A stretch of DNA of 16,102 nt. Origin: Colivivens sp964452915. GTDB taxonomy: Bacteria > Bacteroidota > Bacteroidia > Bacteroidales > Bacteroidaceae. The notes below the pieces were generated by a model that saw only the letters and a program-made list of their open reading frames with translations, made no database searches and was not told where the DNA came from. The stretch lies in the NCBI GenBank assembly GCA_964452915.1, contig CAYVNW010000051.1, positions 1-16,102 of the forward strand. Reading direction: 5' to 3'. Both the position numbers and the translations under genes were made by a program. How positions within the stretch are numbered: the stretch's first letter is position 1; each line of letters opens with the position of its first letter. Below, piece by piece: positions 1 to 6,899 of this stretch.

Positions 1-56
1 CTGAACAGGTTAAGGCTAATATGAAATATAAAAATCGCAGTCTCATAACAAACACA

Positions 57-108
57 CGCCCTACCAGACTACGTAGGCCGACGAAACCTGTATGTGTCTG
101 ATAGGGCG
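57..108 (-). terminator. Stem-loop, probable terminator after gpmI
   Basis: Positions 57-69 and 96-108 form a 13-bp stem around a 26-nt loop. The one imperfect pair is a C/A mismatch on the plus strand but a G-U wobble in minus-strand RNA, so the structure fits a transcript leaving gpmI. The gpmI stop is 25 nt upstream in that direction. The sequence after the stem is only moderately U-rich, so terminator strength is uncertain. Nothing else is recognisable in positions 1-132. Confidence 0.55.
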
Positions 109-132
109 GTAAAAGTATTGATTTATGATGTT

Positions 133-1668
133 CTAATCTTCTATTAAATCATGTCCTGTCATTTCAGCAGGTTGCTCAAGTCCCATCACGTGAAGTATTG
201 ATGGAGCTACATCGGCAAGCACTCCGTTCTTAACCTTTGCATGTTTGTTTTCTGTTACGTATATGAAAGGAACAGGATTGAGTGAATGCGCAGTGTTAGG
301 CGTGCCGTCATCGTTGATCGCATGGTCGGCATTCCCATGGTCGGCAATTATAATAGTCTCGTAACCTACAGCCTTTGCTGTTTCCACTACCTCGTTTACG
401 CATTTGTCAACAGCTATAACAGCCTTTTCTATCGCCTCATAAACTCCAGTGTGTCCCACCATGTCGCCATTTGCAAAGTTCACGACTATGAAATCATACT
501 TATTTTCCTTCAATGCGGCAACAAGTTTATCCTTGACTTCAAATGCACTCATCTCTGGTTTCAGGTCATATGTGGCTACTTTTGGCGAAGCTACCAATAT
601 ACGATCCTCATCTTTGAAAGATTCTTCCCTACCTCCGTTGAAAAAGAAAGTGACATGAGCATACTTTTCCGTCTCTGCTGTATGTAGCTGTTTGAGTCCT
701 TTGTTAGACAAGTATTCTCCAAGAGTATTTTCTACATTCTCTTTTGGGAAAAGGATATGAACGCCCTCGAAAGATGCATCGTAAGGAGTCATACAATAAT
801 ACTGCAAATTCGGGATAGTCTTCATACCTTGTTCCGGCATATCTTGCTGTGTAAGTACTATGGTAAGCTCCTTTGCACGGTCGTTTCGATAATTAAAGAA
901 TATCACCACATCTCCCTCCTTTATAGTACCATCTACATTTGCGTTTACAAGTGGTTCCATAAATTCATCAGTATCCTTGTGCTCCTCCGTATGTGCATCA
1001 TAGCACGACTGAACACCTTCAACCATATCCGTCACTTTACGTCCCTTGCCTTCAATAAGTTGGTCGTAGGCAACCTTGATTCGATTCCAACGCTTATCTC
1101 GGTCCATCGCATAGAATCGCCCGATGATACTTGCAATAGCGCCTACTCCAACCTCATCGATATGCTTCTGAAGTTCCGCAATAAATCCCTTACCCGATTT
1201 TGGGTCAGTGTCACGTCCGTCCATGAAACAATGTACATAGCAGTTCTTAATGTCATATTCCTTAGCAATGTCAATGAGTTTGAGAATATGATTAAAACTT
1301 GAATGTACACCACCAGTAGATGTGAGTCCCATAAGATGTACAGCATGCCCTGTCTTTTGTGCATATCCGTAAGCTGATTGTATTTCAGGATTCTTTAGGA
1401 TACTATTGTCTTCACATGCACGGTTAATCTTTACCAAATCCTGATATACTATACGACCTGCACCAATATTTAGGTGTCCTACTTCAGAGTTACCCATTTG
1501 ACCATTTGGAAGTCCGACATTTTCCCCCGACGCAAGCAACTGCGAGTGAGGATATGTCTCATTAAGGTAATCCATATAAGGTGTAGGCGTACAATAAATC
1601 ACGTCTGACTTTGTTTTGTCTCCGATTCCCCATCCGTCGAGAATCATTAATAATGCTTTTTTTGCCAT
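133..1668 (-). CDS. gpmI: 2,3-bisphosphoglycerate-independent phosphoglycerate mutase
   Basis: Cytoplasmic glycolytic/gluconeogenic enzyme that interconverts 3- and 2-phosphoglycerate using two metal ions and a phosphoserine intermediate. The 511-residue length is normal for the family. It belongs to the alkaline phosphatase superfamily: LDGWG (residues 10-14) gives the first metal-binding Asp, and NSEVGH (60-65) holds the nucleophile Ser61. The inserted phosphotransferase domain includes MDGRDTDP (149-156) and GRFYAMDRDKRW (183-194). The second half of the metal site is GDMVGH (401-406), ADHGNAD (442-448) and the His of TAHS near 461. The start follows an A/T-rich leader with no Shine-Dalgarno. 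It lies 43 nt downstream of tyrS on the same strand, with no promoter seen between them, so co-transcription is likely. Identification is secure; the gene symbol is by family. Confidence 0.97.
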   Translation of the reverse strand: MAKKALLMILDGWGIGDKTKSDVIYCTPTPYMDYLNETYPHSQLLASGENVGLPNGQMGNSEVGHLNIGAGRIVYQDLVKINRACEDNSILKNPEIQSAYGYAQKTGHAVHLMGLTSTGGVHSSFNHILKLIDIAKEYDIKNCYVHCFMDGRDTDPKSGKGFIAELQKHIDEVGVGAIASIIGRFYAMDRDKRWNRIKVAYDQLIEGKGRKVTDMVEGVQSCYDAHTEEHKDTDEFMEPLVNANVDGTIKEGDVVIFFNYRNDRAKELTIVLTQQDMPEQGMKTIPNLQYYCMTPYDASFEGVHILFPKENVENTLGEYLSNKGLKQLHTAETEKYAHVTFFFNGGREESFKDEDRILVASPKVATYDLKPEMSAFEVKDKLVAALKENKYDFIVVNFANGDMVGHTGVYEAIEKAVIAVDKCVNEVVETAKAVGYETIIIADHGNADHAINDDGTPNTAHSLNPVPFIYVTENKHAKVKNGVLADVAPSILHVMGLEQPAEMTGHDLIED

Positions 1669-1711
1669 ATCTTTTTATTAAAACGTCGTTTCCTTTTTTA
1701 TCTGCTCTTGC

Positions 1712-3007
1712 TCATTGGCAGATTACAAGATAATAATTCTTCTTTCCTCTTTGTACGAGTAAATATTTGCCATCAATCAGGTCATCAGCCGTGATGACTT
1801 GGTCTGGTTGTGTAAGACGTTCTTTGTTTATGCTTACACCTCCGCCCTGCGTAAGCTTTCTCATTTCACCCTTTGAAGGAAAGATATTAGCTTTTTCAGT
1901 GAAAAGTTCTATTGCCTTTACGCCATTTACGAGTTCATCACGAGTAATAGTATATTGCGGAACACCGTCAAAAACCTCCAACAGAGTTTTCTCATTGAGT
2001 TTGAGCAAGGATTCTTTGGTGGACTTGCCAAACAGAATATTCGATGCTTCAACTGCTGTATTATAATCCTCTTCGGAGTGAATCATGATAGTGAGTTCTT
2101 TTGCGAGCCTCTTCTGAAGGACACGCTGACCGGGGTCTTTGTCTTGCTCAGCAATGAGAGAATCTATTTCCTCTTTACCGATCAGGGTGAAAATCTTGAT
2201 ATAGCGTTTAGCATCCTCATCACTGGTATTCATCCAGAATTGATAAAACGCGTAAGGGGAAGTATATTCAGGGTTGAGCCAGATGTTACCCTTTTCTGTT
2301 TTACCGAATTTTGTCCCGTCAGCCTTTTTTACAAGAGGACATGTCAGTGCATAGCATTCCCTTCCGTTTGTGCGGCGGATAAGTTCGGCACCGGTGGTCA
2401 TGTTGCCCCATTGATCTGCTCCTCCTATTTGCAACTTACATCCTTTATGCTCGTTGAGATAGAGGAAATCATAACCTTGTATCAACTGATAAGTGAATTC
2501 AGTGAATGAAAGTCCGTCACGGGCTTCTCCATTGAGACGTTTCTGCACCGACTCTTTTGCCATCATGTAGTTTACAGTGATGTGCTTACCTATGTCGCGG
2601 ACGAAATCAAGGAAAGAAAAGTCTTTCATCCAATCATAATTGTTCACCAATTCAGCTCTGTTCGGGGCATCGCTATCGAAATCCAAAAACTTATTGAGTT
2701 GTTTCTTGATGCATGCTACATTGTGACGGAGAGTTTCCTCGTCAAGCAAATTCCGTTCCTGACTTTTGCCTGAAGGATCTCCTATCATACCTGTTGCACC
2801 GCCAATCAAAGCTAATGGCTTGTGTCCGCAATTCTGCAAATGACGCAACATCATCACTCCGCACAAATGTCCTATGTGCAGAGAATCAGCTGTCGGGTCG
2901 AAACCGAGGTATGCAGTTACTAATTCTTTTTCTAATAACTCTTCCGTTCCTGGCATGATGTCATGAACCATACCACGCCATTGCAGTTCTTTTACGAAGT
3001 TTTTCAT
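1712..3007 (-). CDS. tyrS: Tyrosyl-tRNA synthetase
   Basis: Class I aminoacyl-tRNA synthetase that charges tRNA-Tyr with tyrosine in the cytoplasm. The 431 residues match bacterial TyrRS. The Rossmann catalytic domain begins with YLGFDPTADSLHIGH, with the HIGH signature at 44-47. GGATGMIGDPSG (69-80) and GGADQWGN (195-202) are tyrosine/tRNA-site motifs of this family. The second signature is KFGKT (233-237), a bacterial version of KMSKS. The C-terminal ~70 residues (GGGVSINKERL onwards) form the S4-like RNA-binding domain. It has its own promoter upstream, about 100 nt after the end of the aminopeptidase gene, and is followed closely by gpmI. A tRNA-Tyr gene lies at the other end of this window, about 13 kb away. 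No T-box or other leader regulator is visible in the ~40-nt leader. Confidence 0.97.
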   Translation of the reverse strand: MKNFVKELQWRGMVHDIMPGTEELLEKELVTAYLGFDPTADSLHIGHLCGVMMLRHLQNCGHKPLALIGGATGMIGDPSGKSQERNLLDEETLRHNVACIKKQLNKFLDFDSDAPNRAELVNNYDWMKDFSFLDFVRDIGKHITVNYMMAKESVQKRLNGEARDGLSFTEFTYQLIQGYDFLYLNEHKGCKLQIGGADQWGNMTTGAELIRRTNGRECYALTCPLVKKADGTKFGKTEKGNIWLNPEYTSPYAFYQFWMNTSDEDAKRYIKIFTLIGKEEIDSLIAEQDKDPGQRVLQKRLAKELTIMIHSEEDYNTAVEASNILFGKSTKESLLKLNEKTLLEVFDGVPQYTITRDELVNGVKAIELFTEKANIFPSKGEMRKLTQGGGVSINKERLTQPDQVITADDLIDGKYLLVQRGKKNYYLVICQ

Positions 3008-3053
3008 CGATTCTTTTCTACCTTTTTAATCTGTATTATAATAATTTCGGGTG

Positions 3054-3084
3054 CAAAGTTACACCAAATATTCTGTCTGACAAA
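3054..3084 (-). promoter_or_regulatory. Promoter of tyrS(-gpmI)
   Basis: Read on the minus strand there is a TTTG box (plus-strand 3081-3084), exactly 19 nt, then TAACTTTG (3054-3061). This matches the Bacteroidetes primary sigma factor consensus TTTG/TAnnTTTG. The predicted start lies about 40 nt before the tyrS ATG. Confidence 0.8.
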
Positions 3085-3114
3085 ATTATTTACGCCATTT
3101 GAACTTGCTTTGTT

Positions 3115-4944
3115 TTAAATAGGACGTGTGATTTCCCTCAACCAAGCCTTGTGGTCTTCGTCCAGTCTGGATTCGAGACGGTCGTACACTGTCTGTTGGT
3201 ATTTGTTGAACCATTCAATTTCTTCACGCGTCAGCATATCTTTTATTATCGGGCTTGTGATGATAGGGCACACGGTAAGATGTTCAAAAGTATAATATGG
3301 TCCGAAAGTGATTCCCTCAGCAGTTCCGCCGTCATATTTTTCACAAGCAGGCTCGACTGCCTTGCCATGCTCGCCGCTGAAGTTGGCATTTACCACCAGC
3401 ATTGTGTCTTCGTGGCGCACGCCATGACTTCCTTCGATATAAATTCCCGGTTCGTCCGTGATAATCATACCCGGAATCAGTGGGGTTGGTCTCCATTGCA
3501 TTCGGAACTGGTGATAGTCAATACTTTCATGCACCGACATAAACTGTCCTACCCCATGTCCGGTACCATGCAGGTAATTGATGCCATACTTCCACATGTC
3601 CATACGTGCGAAAGCATCAAGTTGGGTTCCGTTTGTTCCTCTTGGAAATACTGCGCTTCCAAGTTTTATCCACCCCTTGAGAACAAGAGTGTAGTCACGC
3701 CGCATTTCCCAGGTCAAAGGTCCAAGAGGCAGCGTACGTGTTATATCCGTTGTTCCGTCAAGATATTGCCCGCCGGAATCGATAAGCAAAAGTCCTTCAG
3801 GTTTTACTGGGATGTCGGTTTCCGGACTTGGTTCGTAATGCACAATAGCGCCATGATAAGCATAACCCATGATACTTGCGAAGCTTATGCCCATACACAG
3901 AGGTTGTTCCCTACGGAATTCTTCCAGTTTTGCTGCTAACGAAAGTTCTGTCTGACCTCCTTTTGGTATATTCTCAAGTGCCCACTTCATCCATTTTACC
4001 ATTGCAACACCATCCTTTTCATGTGCCGAACGGTAACCGGCAATTTCTGTATTATTCTTAAACATCAACATGCGAGGGATAGGAGATTCTTTCTCTATCG
4101 GATGCTTGATGCAAGTATACGTTTTGAAGTTTGTTTTGTCGGGTTGTATTTCTACCGGTATCTCACAGTCGGCGAGGTCGTCGGCAATTGCTTCGTAAGG
4201 CCTTATGCTTACCCCTTCAGACTTTAGATAGTCACGTACTTCATTTGTTACTTTTTCCTTGTTTACATACAAAGTAGCGCCAACCGGTTTGATCAGGAGA
4301 TAGCTTACAAACAATGGTGTGTAGAGGATGTCGTCGGCACGCAGATTGAGAGTCCAGGCAATATCTTCAAGATATGTGGCCAACAATGCATTGTCGCCAA
4401 TAGATTTTCTGATGCGCGACAACTTGCTCGCAGTACTCTCACCGGCATACTTAAGTGGCTGAATGAATAGCTTGCTGTCGGGTATTCCAGGACGATCAGT
4501 CCATATTGTCTCATACGGGTCAACAGACGGATCAAGTTTGAGTCCGTAAACATCAAGTTCCCTTTTCAGCCGGTTTACTTCCTCAACAGTGTTTACCCAA
4601 CCGTCGATGCCGACCGTTTCACCCTTCTTTAGTTCAGTACCCAACCATTCAGTAATACTTGGCGTGCCTTCAATCTTGTCTTTCATTAGTATGTAACCCG
4701 AGCCGTTCAGTTGTTCTCTTGCTTGGATAAAATATCGCGAGTCGGTCCACAATGCAGCCTGGTCGGCAGTTACTACTGCTGTGCCCGCACTGCCGCTGAA
4801 TCCGGATATCCACCGACGTGCTTTCCAACGTTCTGGTATATACTCCCCACAATGAGGGTCAGTACTGGGAGTAATAAAAGCGCTGATTCCTTTCGCTGTC
4901 ATAACCTTGCGTAAATCGCAAAGTCTACTTTCTATTTCATTCAT
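3115..4944 (-). CDS. Xaa-Pro aminopeptidase P-type (M24B family)
   Basis: Metallopeptidase that removes an N-terminal residue preceding proline. At 609 residues it is the long, three-domain aminopeptidase P type also found in eukaryotes, rather than the ~440-residue E. coli PepP. Two creatinase-like N-terminal domains (about 1-150 and 155-300) precede the pita-bread catalytic domain (about 305-550) and a C-terminal extension ending at LREITRPI. All five metal ligands are visible: Asp389 and Asp400 in LIDSGGQYLDGTTDITRT, His463 in HGTGHGVG, Glu498 in TDEPGIYIEG and Glu512 in RHEDT. There is no signal peptide, so it is probably cytoplasmic and involved in peptide turnover. It is transcribed divergently from mdh through an interlocked promoter pair. 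No hairpin terminator lies between it and the tyrS promoter, so some readthrough into tyrS is possible. Confidence 0.95.
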   Translation of the reverse strand: MNEIESRLCDLRKVMTAKGISAFITPSTDPHCGEYIPERWKARRWISGFSGSAGTAVVTADQAALWTDSRYFIQAREQLNGSGYILMKDKIEGTPSITEWLGTELKKGETVGIDGWVNTVEEVNRLKRELDVYGLKLDPSVDPYETIWTDRPGIPDSKLFIQPLKYAGESTASKLSRIRKSIGDNALLATYLEDIAWTLNLRADDILYTPLFVSYLLIKPVGATLYVNKEKVTNEVRDYLKSEGVSIRPYEAIADDLADCEIPVEIQPDKTNFKTYTCIKHPIEKESPIPRMLMFKNNTEIAGYRSAHEKDGVAMVKWMKWALENIPKGGQTELSLAAKLEEFRREQPLCMGISFASIMGYAYHGAIVHYEPSPETDIPVKPEGLLLIDSGGQYLDGTTDITRTLPLGPLTWEMRRDYTLVLKGWIKLGSAVFPRGTNGTQLDAFARMDMWKYGINYLHGTGHGVGQFMSVHESIDYHQFRMQWRPTPLIPGMIITDEPGIYIEGSHGVRHEDTMLVVNANFSGEHGKAVEPACEKYDGGTAEGITFGPYYTFEHLTVCPIITSPIIKDMLTREEIEWFNKYQQTVYDRLESRLDEDHKAWLREITRPI

Positions 4945-4975
4945 AATCTCAAAGTTTGATTTACTATAATCTCTG

Positions 4976-5006
4976 CAAATATATAATTTAATTTTGTACT
5001 ATCAAA
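4976..5006 (-). promoter_or_regulatory. Promoter of the Xaa-Pro aminopeptidase gene
   Basis: On the minus strand TTTG (plus-strand 5003-5006) is followed by 19 nt and TATATTTG (4976-4983), a full match to the Bacteroidetes consensus. The leader to the ATG is about 25 nt. The element overlaps the mdh promoter on the opposite strand. Confidence 0.8.
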
Positions 5007-5023
5007 ATAAACCTCTATATTTG
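4993..5023 (+). promoter_or_regulatory. Promoter of mdh
   Basis: TTTG (4993-4996), 19 nt, TATATTTG (5016-5023): a full Bacteroidetes-type promoter about 35 nt upstream of the mdh ATG. Its -33 box lies inside the spacer of the divergent aminopeptidase promoter, and the reverse is also true. Confidence 0.8.
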
Positions 5024-5064
5024 CCGTAAAAATATTCGACATTCATAAACTTAATAATTTTATT

Positions 5065-6051
5065 ATGGCATTTTTAACTAACGAGAAACTTTTGATTGTT
5101 GGAGCCGGCGGTATGATTGGTTCCAACATGGTACAGACAGCAGCAATGCTGGGACTTACTCCTAACATCTGTCTGTATGATATCTATGAGCCGGGAGTTC
5201 ATGGAGTAGCAGACGAAATAGCACAATGTGCATTCCCTGGGCTCAACATCACATGGACAGTCGATCCGAAAACTGCGTTCACAGGAGCTAAATACATTAT
5301 TTCCTCGGGTGGTGCTCCACGCAAAGAAGGAATGACACGTGAAGATCTTCTCAAAGGCAATTGCAAGATCGCAGCTGAATTTGGAGACTTCATTAAGAAG
5401 TATTGCCCGGACGTTGAACATGTTGTTGTGATTTTCAACCCAGCTGACGTAACAGCACTTACAGCCCTTATTCATTCGGGATTGAAGCCAAACCAACTTA
5501 CATCACTTGCAGCTCTCGACTCAACACGTTTGCAGCAACAACTTGCCATGCAATTTGGTGTACAGCAAGATAAGGTAACCGGTGCCCACACTTATGGAGG
5601 ACACGGAGAGCAGATGGCAGTATTCGCTTCACAAGTAAAGGTTGACGGCAAACCACTTTCTGAGCTGCCTTTGCCTGCAGAACGTTGGGAAGAAATTAAG
5701 CATGCTACTATACAGGGAGGTTCAAACATTATCAAACTTCGTGGACGTTCATCTTTCCAAAGCCCTGCATATCTTGCAGTGAAGATGATAGAAGGCGCAA
5801 TGGGCGGTGCTCCATTTACTTTGCCTGCAGGTTGCTATGTCAATAATGGCAAATATAAGAATGTCATGATGGCGATGCCTACTATTATCGACAAAACAGG
5901 GGTTCACTTCACTGAGCCACAAGGTACCGCAGAGGAAATGGCGACACTTGATGCTTCATACGCTCATCTTCAGAAGATGCGCGACGAGATAATCTCTCTC
6001 GGCATAATTCCGGCAATAGCAGATTGGAAAACAGAAAATCCAAACCTCTGA
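5065..6051 (+). CDS. mdh: NAD-dependent malate dehydrogenase
   Basis: Interconverts malate and oxaloacetate. In fermenting Bacteroidales this lies on the reductive branch from phosphoenolpyruvate towards fumarate and succinate. The 328-residue protein has the N-terminal nucleotide-binding motif GAGGMIG (13-19) with Asp39 after the second strand, which favours NAD. The mobile substrate loop is GGAPRKEGMTRED (82-94), with arginines at 86 and 92. Asn125 lies in FNPAD, the Asp152/Arg155 pair in LDSTRLQ, and catalytic His180 in TYGGHGE. Related lactate dehydrogenases share this fold, but the arginine-bearing loop supports malate. The ATG follows an A/T-rich leader without Shine-Dalgarno. It is a single-gene unit, bounded by its own promoter and a strong terminator. 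Confidence 0.95.
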   Translation: MAFLTNEKLLIVGAGGMIGSNMVQTAAMLGLTPNICLYDIYEPGVHGVADEIAQCAFPGLNITWTVDPKTAFTGAKYIISSGGAPRKEGMTREDLLKGNCKIAAEFGDFIKKYCPDVEHVVVIFNPADVTALTALIHSGLKPNQLTSLAALDSTRLQQQLAMQFGVQQDKVTGAHTYGGHGEQMAVFASQVKVDGKPLSELPLPAERWEEIKHATIQGGSNIIKLRGRSSFQSPAYLAVKMIEGAMGGAPFTLPAGCYVNNGKYKNVMMAMPTIIDKTGVHFTEPQGTAEEMATLDASYAHLQKMRDEIISLGIIPAIADWKTENPNL

Positions 6052-6090
6052 TAACTTATACGCTACAGACGTAGAATAATCACAAGAATG

Positions 6091-6130
6091 GGATGTATCA
6101 TAATTTAGCCTATGGTACATCCTCTTTTTA
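6091..6130 (+). terminator. Intrinsic terminator of mdh
   Basis: A 12-bp stem, 6091-6102 with 6111-6122, closes an 8-nt loop and is followed by TCTTTTTATTTTC. The single T-G pair is a valid wobble in plus-strand RNA only, which fits termination of mdh 40 nt after its stop. Confidence 0.9.
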
Positions 6131-6202
6131 TTTTCAAACAAAATCAACACCTTATTATATATACCGCAAGAGAGAGTACAATGTGAAATGACACTGTAAA
6201 GG

Positions 6203-6218
6203 TTGCACCTCTGTGCAA
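6203..6218. other. Small hairpin in intergenic repeat region
   Basis: TTGCAC (6203-6208), loop CTCT, GTGCAA (6213-6218). The stem can extend by GG/CC across a bulged A. There is no T-run on either side, so it is not a classic terminator. Its role is unknown. Confidence 0.5.
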
Positions 6219-6245
6219 AGCCAATCAGTAAAATGTTAAAAGCTA

Positions 6246-6551
6246 TGTAAAGTGAATCAGTAAACAATAACTAAGTGTGTGAAGTATTTTCAGGTAAAGT
6301 CACTATGAAATATGTGAGCCAAAAACGAAATGCATTAAGATGGCCAATGAAATGCATTAAGATGGCCAACGAAATGCATTAAAACACCCAACTAATTTAA
6401 TATCCTTTTTGAGGCGAAAAAAACGAGGTGACTATGCCTGATTTTACTTCACACCGTTTAGTTTGTTCATACTGATTTGGTTTACACATTTTATTATTTG
6501 CTTACTGAAAAGCTTTACACTTTCAGCAAATGTTTACAGATTCGCTTTACA
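6246..6551. repeat. Imperfect 21-bp inverted repeats bounding ~300 bp
   Basis: Positions 6246-6266 and 6531-6551 are inverted copies that match at 19 of 21 positions, separated by 264 bp. The left arm begins TGTAAAG and ends AGTAAACA; the right arm begins TGTTTACA and ends CTTTACA. A weaker match continues outward (TTTTAACAT-like). A third AATCAGTAAA copy lies at about 6224-6233. The interval contains the three tandem 22-bp units. No transposase ORF is present. This could be a non-autonomous MITE-like element or spaced binding sites. Confidence 0.6.
6326..6391. repeat. Three tandem 22-bp repeats with AATGCATT core
   Basis: Units at 6326-6347, 6348-6369 and 6370-6391 abut directly. Units 1 and 2 differ only in the first base. 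Unit 3 keeps the first half (GAAATGCATTAA) and diverges in the second. Each holds the 8-bp palindrome AATGCATT, so the cores recur every 22 bp, about two helical turns. A fragment resembling the unit's end (GAGCCAA) precedes unit 1. There are no spacers, so this is not a CRISPR array. Confidence 0.85.
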
Positions 6552-6611
6552 GCAGAATTTTATTTAACATCCAAGACCATTTGCAACTTAAGTGTTTGCA
6601 AAGTTAAGAAG

Positions 6612-6646
6612 TCTCTTGCTTTCATCTGGAAGCCCAAGAGATGAAA
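6612..6646. other. Overlapping, mutually exclusive inverted repeats
   Basis: TCTCTTG (6612-6618) pairs perfectly with CAAGAGA (6635-6641), while TTTCATCT (6620-6627) pairs perfectly with AGATGAAA (6639-6646). The right arms share bases 6639-6641, so only one stem can be complete at a time. No gene adjoins it directly; function is unknown. Confidence 0.5.
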
Positions 6647-6836
6647 CTCCGAAGCTCATAAAGTTATCGGCAAAAATAAGTTAGTTTATTGTTTAAGTCT
6701 ATAGAGAAGTTCAGACTATTGTGACATCCGTACTATACACAACTGATACTGTTATCACATTACGTGATATATGGCAATCACAAGTGAACGTTTGGGCTAA
6801 GTTGGAATCCGCACTTCACGATTGATATATTTTCAA

Positions 6837-6875
6837 ATAAAAAAAGAGGATGCATCAGAACGTTGATACACCCTC
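6837..6875 (-). terminator. Intrinsic terminator of the YfhO-family gene
   Basis: In minus-strand RNA a 12-bp stem with two G-U wobbles (plus-strand 6864-6875 with 6846-6857, 6-nt loop) is followed directly by seven U's and AUUU (plus-strand A-run 6835-6845). It lies 24 nt past the YfhO stop codon. Confidence 0.9.
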
Positions 6876-6899
6876 ATATTTTGTATAATACCGTTTTAC

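Larger units (their letters stand above)
6123..6836. other. Gene-free repeat-rich intergenic region
   Basis: About 720 bases between the two facing terminators of mdh and the YfhO gene hold no credible gene. Contents, left to right: a hairpin TTGCAC/GTGCAA (6203-6218); the left arm of a 21-bp imperfect inverted repeat (6246-6266); three tandem 22-bp units (6326-6391); several T-rich TTTACA-type motifs (about 6480-6551) including the right arm (6531-6551); two near-copies of a TTTGCAA...TTAAG direct repeat (6580-6592 and 6595-6608); overlapping inverted repeats (6612-6646); and a 6-bp palindrome TATCAC/GTGATA (6753-6769). A lone minus-strand TAACTTTG box at 6599-6606 has no matching -33 box. 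The layout resembles a decayed miniature mobile element or a cluster of protein-binding sites, but neither is proven. Confidence 0.7.

Noticed and set aside
757..1302. Plus-strand open frame (181 codons) opposite gpmI
   Set aside because: Antisense shadow of a well-conserved enzyme; no motif, promoter or neighbour supports it.
1701..1722. Terminator between tyrS and gpmI (TCTGC/GCAGA)
   Set aside because: Only 5 bp with a 12-nt loop, and in minus-strand RNA it is followed by an A-run, not a U-run.
3151..3939. Long plus-strand open frame (262 codons) opposite the aminopeptidase gene
   Set aside because: It lies wholly antisense to a gene with all family motifs; the translation is cysteine/histidine-rich with no recognisable domain and no promoter.
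5956..6267. Minus-strand open frame (103 codons) across the mdh 3' end and terminator
   Set aside because: It spans a strong hairpin terminator and the conserved mdh C-terminus in antisense; no domain.
6326..6391. CRISPR array
   Set aside because: The 22-bp units abut with no spacers, number only three, and no cas gene is nearby.
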